The notes beneath the pieces were generated by a model, which saw nothing but the letters and a program-made list of their open reading frames with translations, had not been told where the DNA came from and searched no databases. Made by a program: the position numbers and the translations under genes. DNA of 64,000 nt. It comes from Rhodoferax sp. U11-2br (GTDB lineage Bacteria > Pseudomonadota > Gammaproteobacteria > Burkholderiales > Burkholderiaceae_C). The DNA lies in the NCBI RefSeq assembly GCF_018619435.1, contig NZ_JAHFZF010000021.1, positions 1 to 64,000 on the forward strand, read 5' to 3'. Positions 19,107 to 27,633 of this stretch are shown piece by piece (position 1 is the first letter of the stretch; each line of letters begins with the position of its first letter).

Positions 19107-19665
19107 ACGAATGCTACTCCTTTTAAAATCAAAAACATCAATATTTGACAATATTGTAGATTATTTAAAAATTTTCTGCAGATCGAGACGTATGCCCCCT
19201 CCGCGACCCATCGGCATGCTTAACCACCTCGAAAAGAAGGTTGAATGATGACTCAATTGGGCAAACCCTGGATTCGGGGTGAACCAGCCTGAGACTGGTC
19301 AGCCTCACATAGGCTGCTGCTGAAATGGATTGCAGAATTTGACGCTTGCTTAAGCGCTGCCCCGTTGAAGCTTGACGGGTTAGCCTGGCGTATCAGGCTG
19401 CGTTTGAGCAGTCATTCGCTATTGATGGCTATGGGCCTTGTTGTGCCATTCATTGCCAAACTCCAATGATTTCTGGCGCTGCAAAGGCGAGATATGTCTA
19501 CGAAAGGGGTAAAGGCCAATAGACAGGTAGTCTGCGGATAGTGGGATTGCCCGGCGCCCTTGGTGAAACCAGCCTGAGCTTACGGAATCCCGGCAATGCG
19601 CAAGTATTCAGACATTGCTTCAAATACCATGTTGTATTTCAAGCTTCCCAAAGTGAGACCGACTT
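19107..19665. other. Gene-free spacer with hairpins and a short repeat
   Basis: CAATATT (19139-19145) pairs with AATATTG (19150-19156) in the cheW leader. AGCCTG (19382-19387) pairs with CAGGCT (19394-19399). GGTGAACCAGCCTGAG (19278-19293) recurs as GGTGAAACCAGCCTGAG at 19562-19578, just before yghU. I see no gene or recognisable element otherwise. Confidence 0.4.
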
Positions 19666-20541
19666 ATGTCTGAACTACCTGCTTACACCCCGCCCAAGGT
19701 CTGGACCTGGGATAAAGCCAACGGGGGTCAATTCGCCAACATCAACCGACCCATTGCCGGCTCTACACACGAGGCCGTATTGCCACACGGTAAACACCCT
19801 CTGCAACTGTATTCACTGGCCACGCCCAATGGTGTCAAGGTCACAGTGATGCTGGAGGAGTTGTTGGCGCTTGGCCACAGCGGCGCTGAGTATGACGCCT
19901 GGCTGATCCGCATCAACGAAGGCTACCAGTTTGGCAGCGGTTTTGTGGAGGTCAACCCCAACTCAAAAATCCCTGCCCTGCTGGACTGCAGCAGGCAAGA
20001 GCCGGTCAGGGTGTTCGAGTCCGGCGCGATCCTGCTCTACCTGGCGGAAAAATTTGGGGCTTTTGTGCCAACAGATGCGGCCAAACGTGCCGAATGCCTC
20101 TCGTGGTTGTTTTGGCAGATGGGCAGTGCGCCCTACCTGGGCGGCGGCTTTGGCCACTTCTATGCCTATGCGCCGACCAAGATGGAGTACCCGATCAACC
20201 GCTTCGCGATGGAGGTCAAGCGACAGATGGACGTGCTGAACCGTCGGTTGGCAAAAAGCCCTTTTGTGGGTGGTGACGACTACTCGATTGCCGACATGGC
20301 CATCTGGCCCTGGTACGGAGCCCTGGTCAAAGGCCAAATCTACGAAGCGGGTGAGTTTCTTCAGGTCGACGAGTACACCCATGTGATTCGCTGGGCCGAC
20401 AACATTGCCAAGCGTCCAGCAGTGCAACGTGGCCGCATGGTCAACCGGGTGAATGGTCCGCCTGAAAGTCAATTGCACGAACGCCACGATGCGAGCGACT
20501 TTGACACCCGCACGCAGGACAAGCTATTGCCATCAACATGA
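19666..20541 (+). CDS. yghU: YghU-type glutathione S-transferase
   Basis: The 291-residue protein belongs to the YghU/YfcG nu-class GST group, which reduces disulfides using glutathione. The thioredoxin-like half (about 45-130) includes YSLATPNGVKVTVMLEEL with the Asn/Gly active region and the glutathione-binding NPNSKIPAL and FESGAILLYLAEK. The helical half follows, with DYSIADMAIWPWYG. The N-terminal extension of about 45 residues is normal for YghU. The gene stands alone, convergent with the exporter genes. Confidence 0.92.
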   Translation: MSELPAYTPPKVWTWDKANGGQFANINRPIAGSTHEAVLPHGKHPLQLYSLATPNGVKVTVMLEELLALGHSGAEYDAWLIRINEGYQFGSGFVEVNPNSKIPALLDCSRQEPVRVFESGAILLYLAEKFGAFVPTDAAKRAECLSWLFWQMGSAPYLGGGFGHFYAYAPTKMEYPINRFAMEVKRQMDVLNRRLAKSPFVGGDDYSIADMAIWPWYGALVKGQIYEAGEFLQVDEYTHVIRWADNIAKRPAVQRGRMVNRVNGPPESQLHERHDASDFDTRTQDKLLPST

Positions 20542-20583
20542 TTGCGCCGTGAGACTGTGCTCCCGCCCAAGGGCGCTCTTGCC

Positions 20584-22341
20584 CTAACTTTCCAGTTGCT
20601 GCAACAGGTATAGCCGCTGGTAGACACCTTGAGGGATCGCCATCAACGCATCATGGGTGCCCTGCTCGTGAATGTGGCCATGGTTGAGCACCACGATGCA
20701 GTCAGCGGCGCGGATCGTCGACAAGCGGTGGGCGACGGCGATCACGGTCACGCGACCGCGCAATTCGGTCAGGGCCAGTTGCACGATTTGTTCGGTTTCT
20801 GAGTCGATGTGGGCGGTCGCTTCATCCAGAAACAAGATGCGCGGCTGGCCTGCCAAGGCCCGCGCGATGGCAATGAGCTGTTTTTGCCCTACCGACAAGC
20901 GTGCCCCACCTTCACCCAGCAGGGTGTCGTAGCCCTGCTCCAGTTGCATGATGAAGTCGTGGCAATGTGCGGCCCGTGCTGCTGATTGCAGGTCGTGCTC
21001 GGCAATATGGCGGCCCATCGCAATGTTCTCACGCACGCTGGCAGCCAGCAGAAAGGGGTCCTGCGGCACCAAGCCTACATCGGCACGAAAATGCGCGTCG
21101 CTGAACTGGGGCAGAGGTATGCCATCAATGCTGATGTCACCTGATTGCGCTTGGTAAAAGCGCAATAACAGGCTGAGCAAAGTGGATTTGCCGCTGCCGG
21201 TGTGCCCGACCAACCCGTAAAAGGCACCCGCAGGAATCTGTAGGCTCAGATCGTGCAGGATCACCGTATCTGAGTTGTATCCAAACCGAAGTCGCTTGAT
21301 GTTCACCGCGCCTTGGGAAATACGCTCGGGGCCTGTCATCACCTTCGGGCGTTGTTCTTGAAGTAATGCGTCCACCCGCGCGGCAGCAACGATGGCTTGT
21401 TGCAGCTGCCCAAATTGCAGCGTGATCTGAATCAGTGGGTCCACCACGCGGCCAAGGTAGCTCACAAAGGCATACAACACGCCTATTTGCAGCCCGTTGA
21501 AGGCACTCAGACCAAAGCTGTAAATCACGGCGACAAGCAGCAACACGTTGATCAAGTCCAGCATCGGACGCAGCAGCCAGGCATTCACACGCATCTCAGC
21601 AATGCGGGCACCCAGATGTTGCTGGTTGATGCGGTCAAACTTTTGGCGAAAACGCAACTGTGCGTTGCTGGCCTGTAGTACCGGCATGCCGGCAATAGAC
21701 TCTGACATCAGGGCATTGATGTCGCTGCGTTTCTGCCGTGCACGTGACACAGCGGGTGCGCTCCAGCGCTGGTAGAACCAGACAATCACCACCACCGTTG
21801 GCACCAGCATGAGCACAATCAGCATCAAGCGCCAATCCAGCCAGGCCATCGCAGCAAAAGCACCGAGCACAACTATGCTGTTGTCAAGTATCACAAACAG
21901 TACCTGGACATAGAGGTTCTTGACCTGCTCGGTGTCATTGGTCACCCGGCTGACCAACTGCCCGGTGATCGCCTTGTCAAAAAAAGCCATGGGCAGACGC
22001 AACACGTGGCCATAAACCTCTTCGCGTAATCGCCGAACCGAGCGCATGGCAACGCCGGCCAGACGGGCCAATTGGGTGTAGCGAATGGCGCAGGCGATGG
22101 CACCCGCAAGCAGGATGCCACCCAGCAGCAAACCCACCTCCATCGGGTCAAAACGGCGCGGTATCAGCGTGTGGTCAATGAAATACTTGCCCAACAATGG
22201 GCCAGCTGCTTCGAGCAGCGCCGCCACAATCAGCCAAAAGCCGCCCTTCCAGACGTGGTGTTTCTCTGATCGGGCCGCATGCAGCAACAGGGCAATGGCC
22301 TGGCGCGTGTTGCGTGTCTGGGGAGTGGCTTCAGTCTGCAT
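20584..22341 (-). CDS. ABC exporter half, MdlB-type
   Basis: The 585-residue type I exporter half has six membrane helices (about 25-310) followed by a nucleotide-binding domain. Walker A is GHTGSGKST, the signature is LSVGQ and Walker B is LFLDEATA with the catalytic Glu. The ATG at 22341 overlaps the end of the partner gene by 11 bp, so the two are translationally coupled. The pair matches the MdlA/MdlB (SmdA/SmdB) multidrug-like heterodimers; the transported compound is unknown. Confidence 0.87.
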   Translation of the reverse strand: MQTEATPQTRNTRQAIALLLHAARSEKHHVWKGGFWLIVAALLEAAGPLLGKYFIDHTLIPRRFDPMEVGLLLGGILLAGAIACAIRYTQLARLAGVAMRSVRRLREEVYGHVLRLPMAFFDKAITGQLVSRVTNDTEQVKNLYVQVLFVILDNSIVVLGAFAAMAWLDWRLMLIVLMLVPTVVVIVWFYQRWSAPAVSRARQKRSDINALMSESIAGMPVLQASNAQLRFRQKFDRINQQHLGARIAEMRVNAWLLRPMLDLINVLLLVAVIYSFGLSAFNGLQIGVLYAFVSYLGRVVDPLIQITLQFGQLQQAIVAAARVDALLQEQRPKVMTGPERISQGAVNIKRLRFGYNSDTVILHDLSLQIPAGAFYGLVGHTGSGKSTLLSLLLRFYQAQSGDISIDGIPLPQFSDAHFRADVGLVPQDPFLLAASVRENIAMGRHIAEHDLQSAARAAHCHDFIMQLEQGYDTLLGEGGARLSVGQKQLIAIARALAGQPRILFLDEATAHIDSETEQIVQLALTELRGRVTVIAVAHRLSTIRAADCIVVLNHGHIHEQGTHDALMAIPQGVYQRLYLLQQLES

Positions 22342-24082
22342 CCAGACTCGCTTGTAATTGTTGGTAGCGCCATTGGGATGTGTACCAGGCATCAAGCGCC
22401 AGCAGACTGGCATGGTCGCCCTGCTCGACAATGCACCCATCCTTGAGCACCAGAATGTGTTCAGCATCCATCACAGCGCTCAGGCGGTGGCTGACGATGA
22501 TGGTTGTCCTGCCTGGGCTGGATTTGCGCAGCTCTTGCAGGTGCTCCAGGATGCTGGTTTCGGTTTGCGTGTCAACGGCAGACAAGGCATCGTCCAGCAG
22601 CAACAGCGTTGCATCGGCCAGCATCGCGCGTGCAATGGCCACCCGCTGACGCTGCCCGCCTGACAGCGAAATGCCTTTTTCCCCCACTGGGGTGTCATAA
22701 CCCTGTGGCATCCGCGCAATATCTTCATCAATACAGGCCAGGCGAGCCGCGTTTTCGATTTCGGCCCTGGTGGCATCTGGCTTGACCAGCCCAATGTTCT
22801 CGGCAATCGTTGCAGAAAACAGAAACGGCTCCTGTGGCACCCAGCTCATTGACTGGTGCAAGGTCTCCAGGGTGTAGTCAGCCAGTCCGTGTGCGTCCCA
22901 ACTGATGTTGCCCTGGTTGGCTGCGTACTGGCGCAAGATCAAACGAACCAGACTGGATTTCCCCGCACCGGTGGCGCCTACGATGCCCAGCGTGTGCCCG
23001 GCCAACACGCAGAAACGGATTCCCGACAGGGCCAGTGCCTGATGCCCTGGATAAGAAAACGAGACGTCTTTGAACACCAACGCGCCCACGGGGGTTGCTG
23101 TCCTTGTGCCACTGTCATCGATCGACAGCGGCGCCGCCAAGGTCGGCTGCAGTCGCTCCCAGGCCGCACGTCCCCGCTGGATCAAAGACAACACCCAGCC
23201 AGCAGCAAACATGGGCCAGATCAGTTGGCCCAGGTACATGCTGAACGCCGTCAACGCACCAAGGGTCAGCACCCCTTGCCAGACCAGCGTTCCACCCAGC
23301 CCAAGGGTCAGAACCGTGGCACAGATCAAGGTGATACCCACAGTGGGTTCGAGTGCAGCCTCCCATCTCTGGGCTTGCAGGCTGGCACTGGCTGCGTTTT
23401 CAGCCAGTTCGGAAAAGCGTGCGGCACTGCGCTCCTCCAGACCCAGCGCACGCAAAGTGCGCACACCGGTGAGCGTCTCCTGCACGTGGTCATTGAGTTT
23501 GCCAAATCGCTCAAGCGAATCTTTGGACGCCAGGTGAATGTGCGTTGAGATGCGCCAAAACGCGAATGCCATGAAGGGAAACGGCAGCAGGGCTACCAGT
23601 GCCAGTCGCCAGTCAATGCCGAGCGTCATCATGGCAACAACAAGGATCAAGGTCAGCGTGCCATCAAACCCTGCCAGCATGGCTTCCCCTGACGCCATTT
23701 CTACAGCGTCAATGTCGTTAGTCGCCTGCGCCATCAGGTCACCCGTGCCACGCTGGTGAAAGAAGTGAGGCCCTTGTAAACACAAGCGAGCGTAAAGGCG
23801 CGTGCGCAGCTCAGCTCCAAGACGGTAGCTGGCCGCAAACAGCTGCAAACGCCACGCCACCCGCAGGAAATAAATCAACACGCCCGCCAACACCAGCCAG
23901 CCCAACTGCGCCAATAGCGCTGTGTTGTCCAGTTGCCCGCCAGCCAGACCGTCCACGATACGACCAACATGTCGTGGAATGAAGACTGTGAGAGCGCTTA
24001 CCGCCGCTAGCATCAGCGCCGCAAGCAAATAGGGGCGCCAGTTCTGGCGCACATAAAGTGCGATCAGGCTGGTCAGGGTCAT
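22331..24082 (-). CDS. ABC exporter half, MdlA-type
   Basis: The 583-residue protein has six membrane helices (about 15-300) and an ATPase domain with GATGAGKSS, LSGGQRQR and LLLLDDALSAVD. The Walker B Glu is replaced by Asp, as in E. coli MdlA, so this half probably forms the degenerate ATP site of the heterodimer. The start at 24082 matches the usual MdlA N-terminus; the frame is open upstream but without similarity. It is the first gene of a two-gene operon. Confidence 0.87.
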   Translation of the reverse strand: MTLTSLIALYVRQNWRPYLLAALMLAAVSALTVFIPRHVGRIVDGLAGGQLDNTALLAQLGWLVLAGVLIYFLRVAWRLQLFAASYRLGAELRTRLYARLCLQGPHFFHQRGTGDLMAQATNDIDAVEMASGEAMLAGFDGTLTLILVVAMMTLGIDWRLALVALLPFPFMAFAFWRISTHIHLASKDSLERFGKLNDHVQETLTGVRTLRALGLEERSAARFSELAENAASASLQAQRWEAALEPTVGITLICATVLTLGLGGTLVWQGVLTLGALTAFSMYLGQLIWPMFAAGWVLSLIQRGRAAWERLQPTLAAPLSIDDSGTRTATPVGALVFKDVSFSYPGHQALALSGIRFCVLAGHTLGIVGATGAGKSSLVRLILRQYAANQGNISWDAHGLADYTLETLHQSMSWVPQEPFLFSATIAENIGLVKPDATRAEIENAARLACIDEDIARMPQGYDTPVGEKGISLSGGQRQRVAIARAMLADATLLLLDDALSAVDTQTETSILEHLQELRKSSPGRTTIIVSHRLSAVMDAEHILVLKDGCIVEQGDHASLLALDAWYTSQWRYQQLQASLDAD

Positions 24083-24577
24083 GGGAATGCGCCGCAATGG
24101 CGTGAATGACGGTTGGGGGGAGACGAATTCTAGGGTTGATTCGGTTAAGCCAACAAAGTCAATGATCCTCATCACTTTGAAGACCAAAGGTTTTAAAGAT
24201 ATCGAAAACTGCGGCGCGGGTTGCCAGCTCGTTACCTGCAGACGTTGAAAGCCGTGCCCTGACTGCACCGCTATCCTCATGGTTGTTGGGTGGATAACTC
24301 AGCTTGCTATCATCCGGCCATGCAACAACAGTTATGGCATCGTCTGATGGCCACGCTCCAACTACCCATGACCACCGGCGTATTCGATAGCCGGTGTGTT
24401 CGGGAGTACGCGGGTGTGCGCGATATCTGGCCATACAAGCCGGTCGCACATTCCCCCGCCCGGCGATAAACCTTTTCCCCTATCTTGCGCAAGCACCTAT
24501 CGCCGGGCACCAGCTCAGCGCGATAGCGGCCATTCTTCTGCATAACGATGTCTGGCCGCGCTTGATGGAGAAACCTC
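24083..24577. other. Divergent spacer with large inverted repeat
   Basis: GCCCGGCGATA (24458-24468) is perfectly complementary to TATCGCCGGGC (24498-24508). The 29-nt loop holds the palindrome CTTGCGCAAG (24484-24493). A second hairpin is CACCGGC / GCCGGTG (24373-24379, 24390-24396). Both sit upstream of rnk and could shape its leader or bind a regulator. No gene is seen. Confidence 0.5.
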
Positions 24578-24979
24578 ATGCACACGACCCTTTCCGGTCA
24601 GCGCTTGCTGACCGAGCTCGATTTCACCCGGCTTTCCAAACTGAATCGAGGCCAACTTCCAGAAGACTTGGCCGAGGACTTGAACTCGGCAGACCTGGTG
24701 GTCTCACAGGACATTGCCGCCGATATTGTCACGATGAACTCGCAGGTCGAGATCATCCATGACGGCTCGGCACTGCGCCAGAAGTTCACCCTGTGTTACC
24801 CAGCCAACGCTGACGCAGGTCGGGGGCTGATCTCGGTTCTGTCGCCGGTCGGGGCTGCCCTGCTGGGCCGACGCGTTGGCGACACCGCGTGTTGGAACAT
24901 GCCGCAAGGTGAGGCCCGTTCCGCCAAGGTGGTGGCCGTTTTGTTTCAGCCAGAAGCCTCTGGCGACTACACCACCTGA
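24578..24979 (+). CDS. rnk: Nucleoside diphosphate kinase regulator Rnk
   Basis: This 133-residue protein is a GreA/GreB-like factor without the long coiled coil. A short N-terminal helical pair is followed by the C-terminal FKBP-like domain, seen in ADLVVSQDIAADIVTMNSQVEI and ISVLSPVGAALLGRRVGD. Rnk binds RNA polymerase near the secondary channel in E. coli. GGAGA lies 7 bases before the ATG. The leader region carries a large inverted repeat (24458-24508). Confidence 0.88.
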   Translation: MHTTLSGQRLLTELDFTRLSKLNRGQLPEDLAEDLNSADLVVSQDIAADIVTMNSQVEIIHDGSALRQKFTLCYPANADAGRGLISVLSPVGAALLGRRVGDTACWNMPQGEARSAKVVAVLFQPEASGDYTT

Positions 24980-25124
24980 GTCACGTTCAGGCAAGCGTGA
25001 GCGCCGGAGCACAAGTGGGGCAAGAAAGAAAATTTCCTGCCTTTTTGAATGCGTCACTTCGACTTCGAACCCTACTTGAGAGCAGGGATTCGACCGTCGG
25101 ATCTTCCAGAGTCTTCAAACCATC

Positions 25125-25433
25125 ATGAGTATTCGTTTCAACCCGCAAGTCAGCGCCATTTTGGAAGAGGCCGCCATGAAGTTGGGTGAGCTGGGTTACT
25201 ACGCCCGAGTCGAGCCAGGTCTTGTGCCAGCCAGCGGGGAAGATGTGCTGACCCTGAATGTCGCCAGCAGTCTGATCGGTTTGGCTCGGGTGGAAGAGCT
25301 GTTGCTGTCAGGGCAGGCGCATATCAAGTCCCAGACCTCAAAGCTGGGCCTGCTGAAGTTCATCGCCCGCAGCCAGGACCGAAGCCAGGACCCCGACTTT
25401 GTCGCCGGGGTGGTGGGGCCTCGAGACACATGA
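25125..25433 (+). CDS. Small conserved-looking protein, unknown function
   Basis: This encodes 102 residues with no signal peptide or membrane segment. The pattern suggests mixed helix and strand: helix near residues 8-25, strands near 25-50, then SSLIGLARVEELLLSGQ. I recognise no family. It ends about 100 bp before the universal stress protein start, on the same strand and after rnk, so a stress-related unit is possible but unproven. Confidence 0.5.
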   Translation: MSIRFNPQVSAILEEAAMKLGELGYYARVEPGLVPASGEDVLTLNVASSLIGLARVEELLLSGQAHIKSQTSKLGLLKFIARSQDRSQDPDFVAGVVGPRDT

Positions 25434-25537
25434 GCGTGCGCGGCCACCGCGGACGACCAGACGCCCGCGCCGATGCGATGACTCAGCACGGACTGAAGAC
25501 CCACTGTGTCAACAACGTCAAATTGGAGGTGGACACC

Positions 25538-26422
25538 ATGTATCAACTCAATCACATTCTGGCGGCAACCGATCTGTCGGCACCGGCCCGCCATGCTGTT
25601 GAACGTGCGGCTCTGGTCTGCAAGGAAAAGGCAGCGACGCTTGATCTATTGCACGTGGCCAACCTGGCACCGCTGGAGCGGCTTGGCCAACTGATGGGCA
25701 CCACAGCGGGCGATTTGGAAGACAAGGTCCTGCAAGCGGAACAGACCAGGCTGATGGCGCTCGCCACTGAGCTGCAGCGACGCGTTGGCATCACACCTGC
25801 CACACAGGTCGTTGCCGGCGACTTGCTCACCGAACTGGCCAAATCAGCCGATGCCTTGGCAACAGACCTGCTGGTTTGTGGTGCCAAGGGCGACAGTGTT
25901 TTTCGCCGCTTCGCACTGGGAACAACGGCCTTGCGTATGCTGGGCAAAACAAAGTGCCCCGTTCTGGTGGTGAAACAGCCACCCCGTGGCGCCTACAAGC
26001 GGCTGTTGGTACCGGTCGATTTTTCAAGCGCGTCGCTTCGGGCCCTGCACCACGCACGCTGCCTGGCGCCCCAGGCCGACATGGTGTTGATGCATGCGTT
26101 TGAAGTGCCTTTCGAGGGGCTCTTGCGTTATGCCAGAGTGAACGAAGACACGATCCAGCAGCATCGGGTGACTGCCCGGAGGGAAGCGCTGCACAAGCTC
26201 CAGACCTTGCGGGACAAAGCCGGTCTCAACAACATGAACACCAGCCTGCTGGTCCTGCACGGCGACCCAGCCCTGCGCATCCTTGAGCAGGAACAAGCGC
26301 TTGATTGCGACTTGACCGCGATGGGCAGACACGGCGACAGCCTGCTGGAAGAGATGCTTCTGGGCAGTGTCACCAAACACGTGCTGGCCGAGTTGCAGGG
26401 CGACCTGCTGGTCTCGGTGTGA
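25538..26422 (+). CDS. Tandem universal stress protein
   Basis: The 294-residue protein carries two UspA domains, about 1-145 and 146-294. Both begin with the ILAATDLS / LLVPVDFSSAS-type strand and loop. The C-terminal domain has GRHGDSLLEEMLLGSVTKHVL, the ATP-binding Gly-rich motif (G-x2-G-x9-G-S). The first domain's version is GAKGDSVFRRFALGTTALRML, which also keeps the motif in part. The ATG at 25538 has GGAGG upstream, so about 36 upstream in-frame codons are excluded. Such tandem proteins act in stress survival; partners are unknown. Confidence 0.9.
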   Translation: MYQLNHILAATDLSAPARHAVERAALVCKEKAATLDLLHVANLAPLERLGQLMGTTAGDLEDKVLQAEQTRLMALATELQRRVGITPATQVVAGDLLTELAKSADALATDLLVCGAKGDSVFRRFALGTTALRMLGKTKCPVLVVKQPPRGAYKRLLVPVDFSSASLRALHHARCLAPQADMVLMHAFEVPFEGLLRYARVNEDTIQQHRVTARREALHKLQTLRDKAGLNNMNTSLLVLHGDPALRILEQEQALDCDLTAMGRHGDSLLEEMLLGSVTKHVLAELQGDLLVSV

Positions 26423-26545
26423 ACCACATCCGGGCCTGATCAAACCGCCAGAGATCGCCAGAACACCACGGCGCCACACAGACGCCAGGTCCGCATGGCG
26501 GCCATTGCAGTGCCCGGAGGTTGCATGCAGATGATGCACAAAATA

Positions 26546-26590
26546 TGCTTCAAGCCCTTTTCCTTAAAGGGCTGACAGCTACAAATTAGA
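26546..26590. repeat. Comamonadaceae-type dispersed repeat, copy 1
   Basis: The core CAAGCCCTTTTCCTTAAAGG continues as GCTGACAGCTAC. It matches the other copies in the layout CTAGCCCTTA, AAGGGC, TAGCTA. The short inverted repeat GCCCTTT / AAAGGGC could also end the universal stress protein transcript. Confidence 0.6.
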
Positions 26591-26615
26591 TACTACATCT
26601 GCAAGATCAGCGCAT

Positions 26616-26801
26616 TCACAGCTTCATCGGCTGCGGCGTGGGCATGGGACCTGGCACTTCGGACGGCAGCGGTGCTGGCGACGGAGGTGTCGGCATGGGG
26701 GGCGTTGGCATAGGTGGCATAGGTGGCATGGGTGTCGGTGTGGTTGGCATCGGTTCTGGCGCCGGTATGTCGACGGTCATGGTGAAGTTGGGTTGTTTCA
26801 T
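26616..26801 (-). CDS. Pro/Met-rich short protein, doubtful
   Basis: This 61-residue frame is dominated by PMP, PTP and PPMP repeats after a short MKQPNFTMTV start. I see no ribosome binding site. The repeats could be the by-product of a repetitive GGTGTCGG/GGCATGG-type sequence rather than a selected protein. It lies downstream of the Rrf2-family gene on the same strand. It may be a real small extracytoplasmic linker-like protein, but I am not sure. Confidence 0.3.
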   Translation of the reverse strand: MKQPNFTMTVDIPAPEPMPTTPTPMPPMPPMPTPPMPTPPSPAPLPSEVPGPMPTPQPMKL

Positions 26802-26919
26802 GCGTCTATTTTTGGTGTGGGCAAGGCAGCCGTCTGTGCGTTGCCACACCACAGAAACACAGGGTGGCTGGTCTGCAAACCTGGCTTGGCCTGCGATCAC
26901 TCGGGTGCCTTGACCAGGT

Positions 26920-27444
26920 TCAAACCTGCGCCCGAAAAGTCTGGCCCAGCGCAAACACGGAGTTGGGGCCTTGGGGATGGAAGGCGGCTGGCAAGGGCTG
27001 TTTAAACACCCCGCGGTTGGGCGGTGATTTGTGTTCCAGTTCCACACCCTGGGCCAGTTGGTCGAGCACCAGACTCTTCAAGGTGACCGACTGGGTGAAC
27101 TTCAGCACCTTGGCGTTCATGGCGTCCCACAGGTCTTGTGTCATGTGTTGCACGGGTGAAGCGTCTGCCTGTTTGGTCGAGGGCGGGTCGTCCTCCACCG
27201 CGCAAATGATGTCAGCCACGGTGATGACGTCTGTCTGACTGCCCAGCGAGTAGCCGCCGCCCGGCCCACGGATGCTGGTGACCAGCCCTTGCATGCGCAG
27301 CTTGCTGAACAACTGCTCGAGGTAAGACAGTGAGATGTGTTGGCGCTGCGCGATCTCGTTGAGCGGAACGGGCCCAAATTTTTCACGCAAAGCCACATCA
27401 ATCATGGCGGTCAGGGCAAAACGGCCTTTGGTACTTAAACGCAT
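26920..27444 (-). CDS. Rrf2/IscR-family regulator lacking cluster cysteines
   Basis: The 174-residue protein has the IscR-like winged helix (about 1-75: MRLSTKGRFALTAMIDVAL, ISLSYLEQLFSKLR, RGPGGGY). The loop that holds three Cys ligands in E. coli IscR (Cys92, Cys98, Cys104) here reads EDDPPSTKQADASPVQH and has none. The only Cys is in ADIICAV. A C-terminal tail of about 40 residues is unlike IscR. GGAGGA lies 6 bases before the ATG. It probably acts without a [2Fe-2S] cluster, or senses another signal. No isc genes are near. Confidence 0.85.
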   Translation of the reverse strand: MRLSTKGRFALTAMIDVALREKFGPVPLNEIAQRQHISLSYLEQLFSKLRMQGLVTSIRGPGGGYSLGSQTDVITVADIICAVEDDPPSTKQADASPVQHMTQDLWDAMNAKVLKFTQSVTLKSLVLDQLAQGVELEHKSPPNRGVFKQPLPAAFHPQGPNSVFALGQTFRAQV

Positions 27445-27633
27445 GGTGATTCCTCCAGTTCAGGCGTCCCATTGCACAACGGCCAATCGGTGTTGTCGGT
27501 CTGCCAACGAACACAAACACAGGCCCAGCCAGCGTGCGCTGTCGCACTGACGGGCTCGTTGTCGGGATCTAAGGTGGGCATAGCGCATTTTTTGACGGCG
27601 CTTTCCCCCATGCCACTGAACCAGGAGTAACCC

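Noticed and set aside
19107..19260. Sigma-28 promoter before cheW
   Set aside because: A GCCGAT element is present but no TAAA-like -35 at the right spacing.
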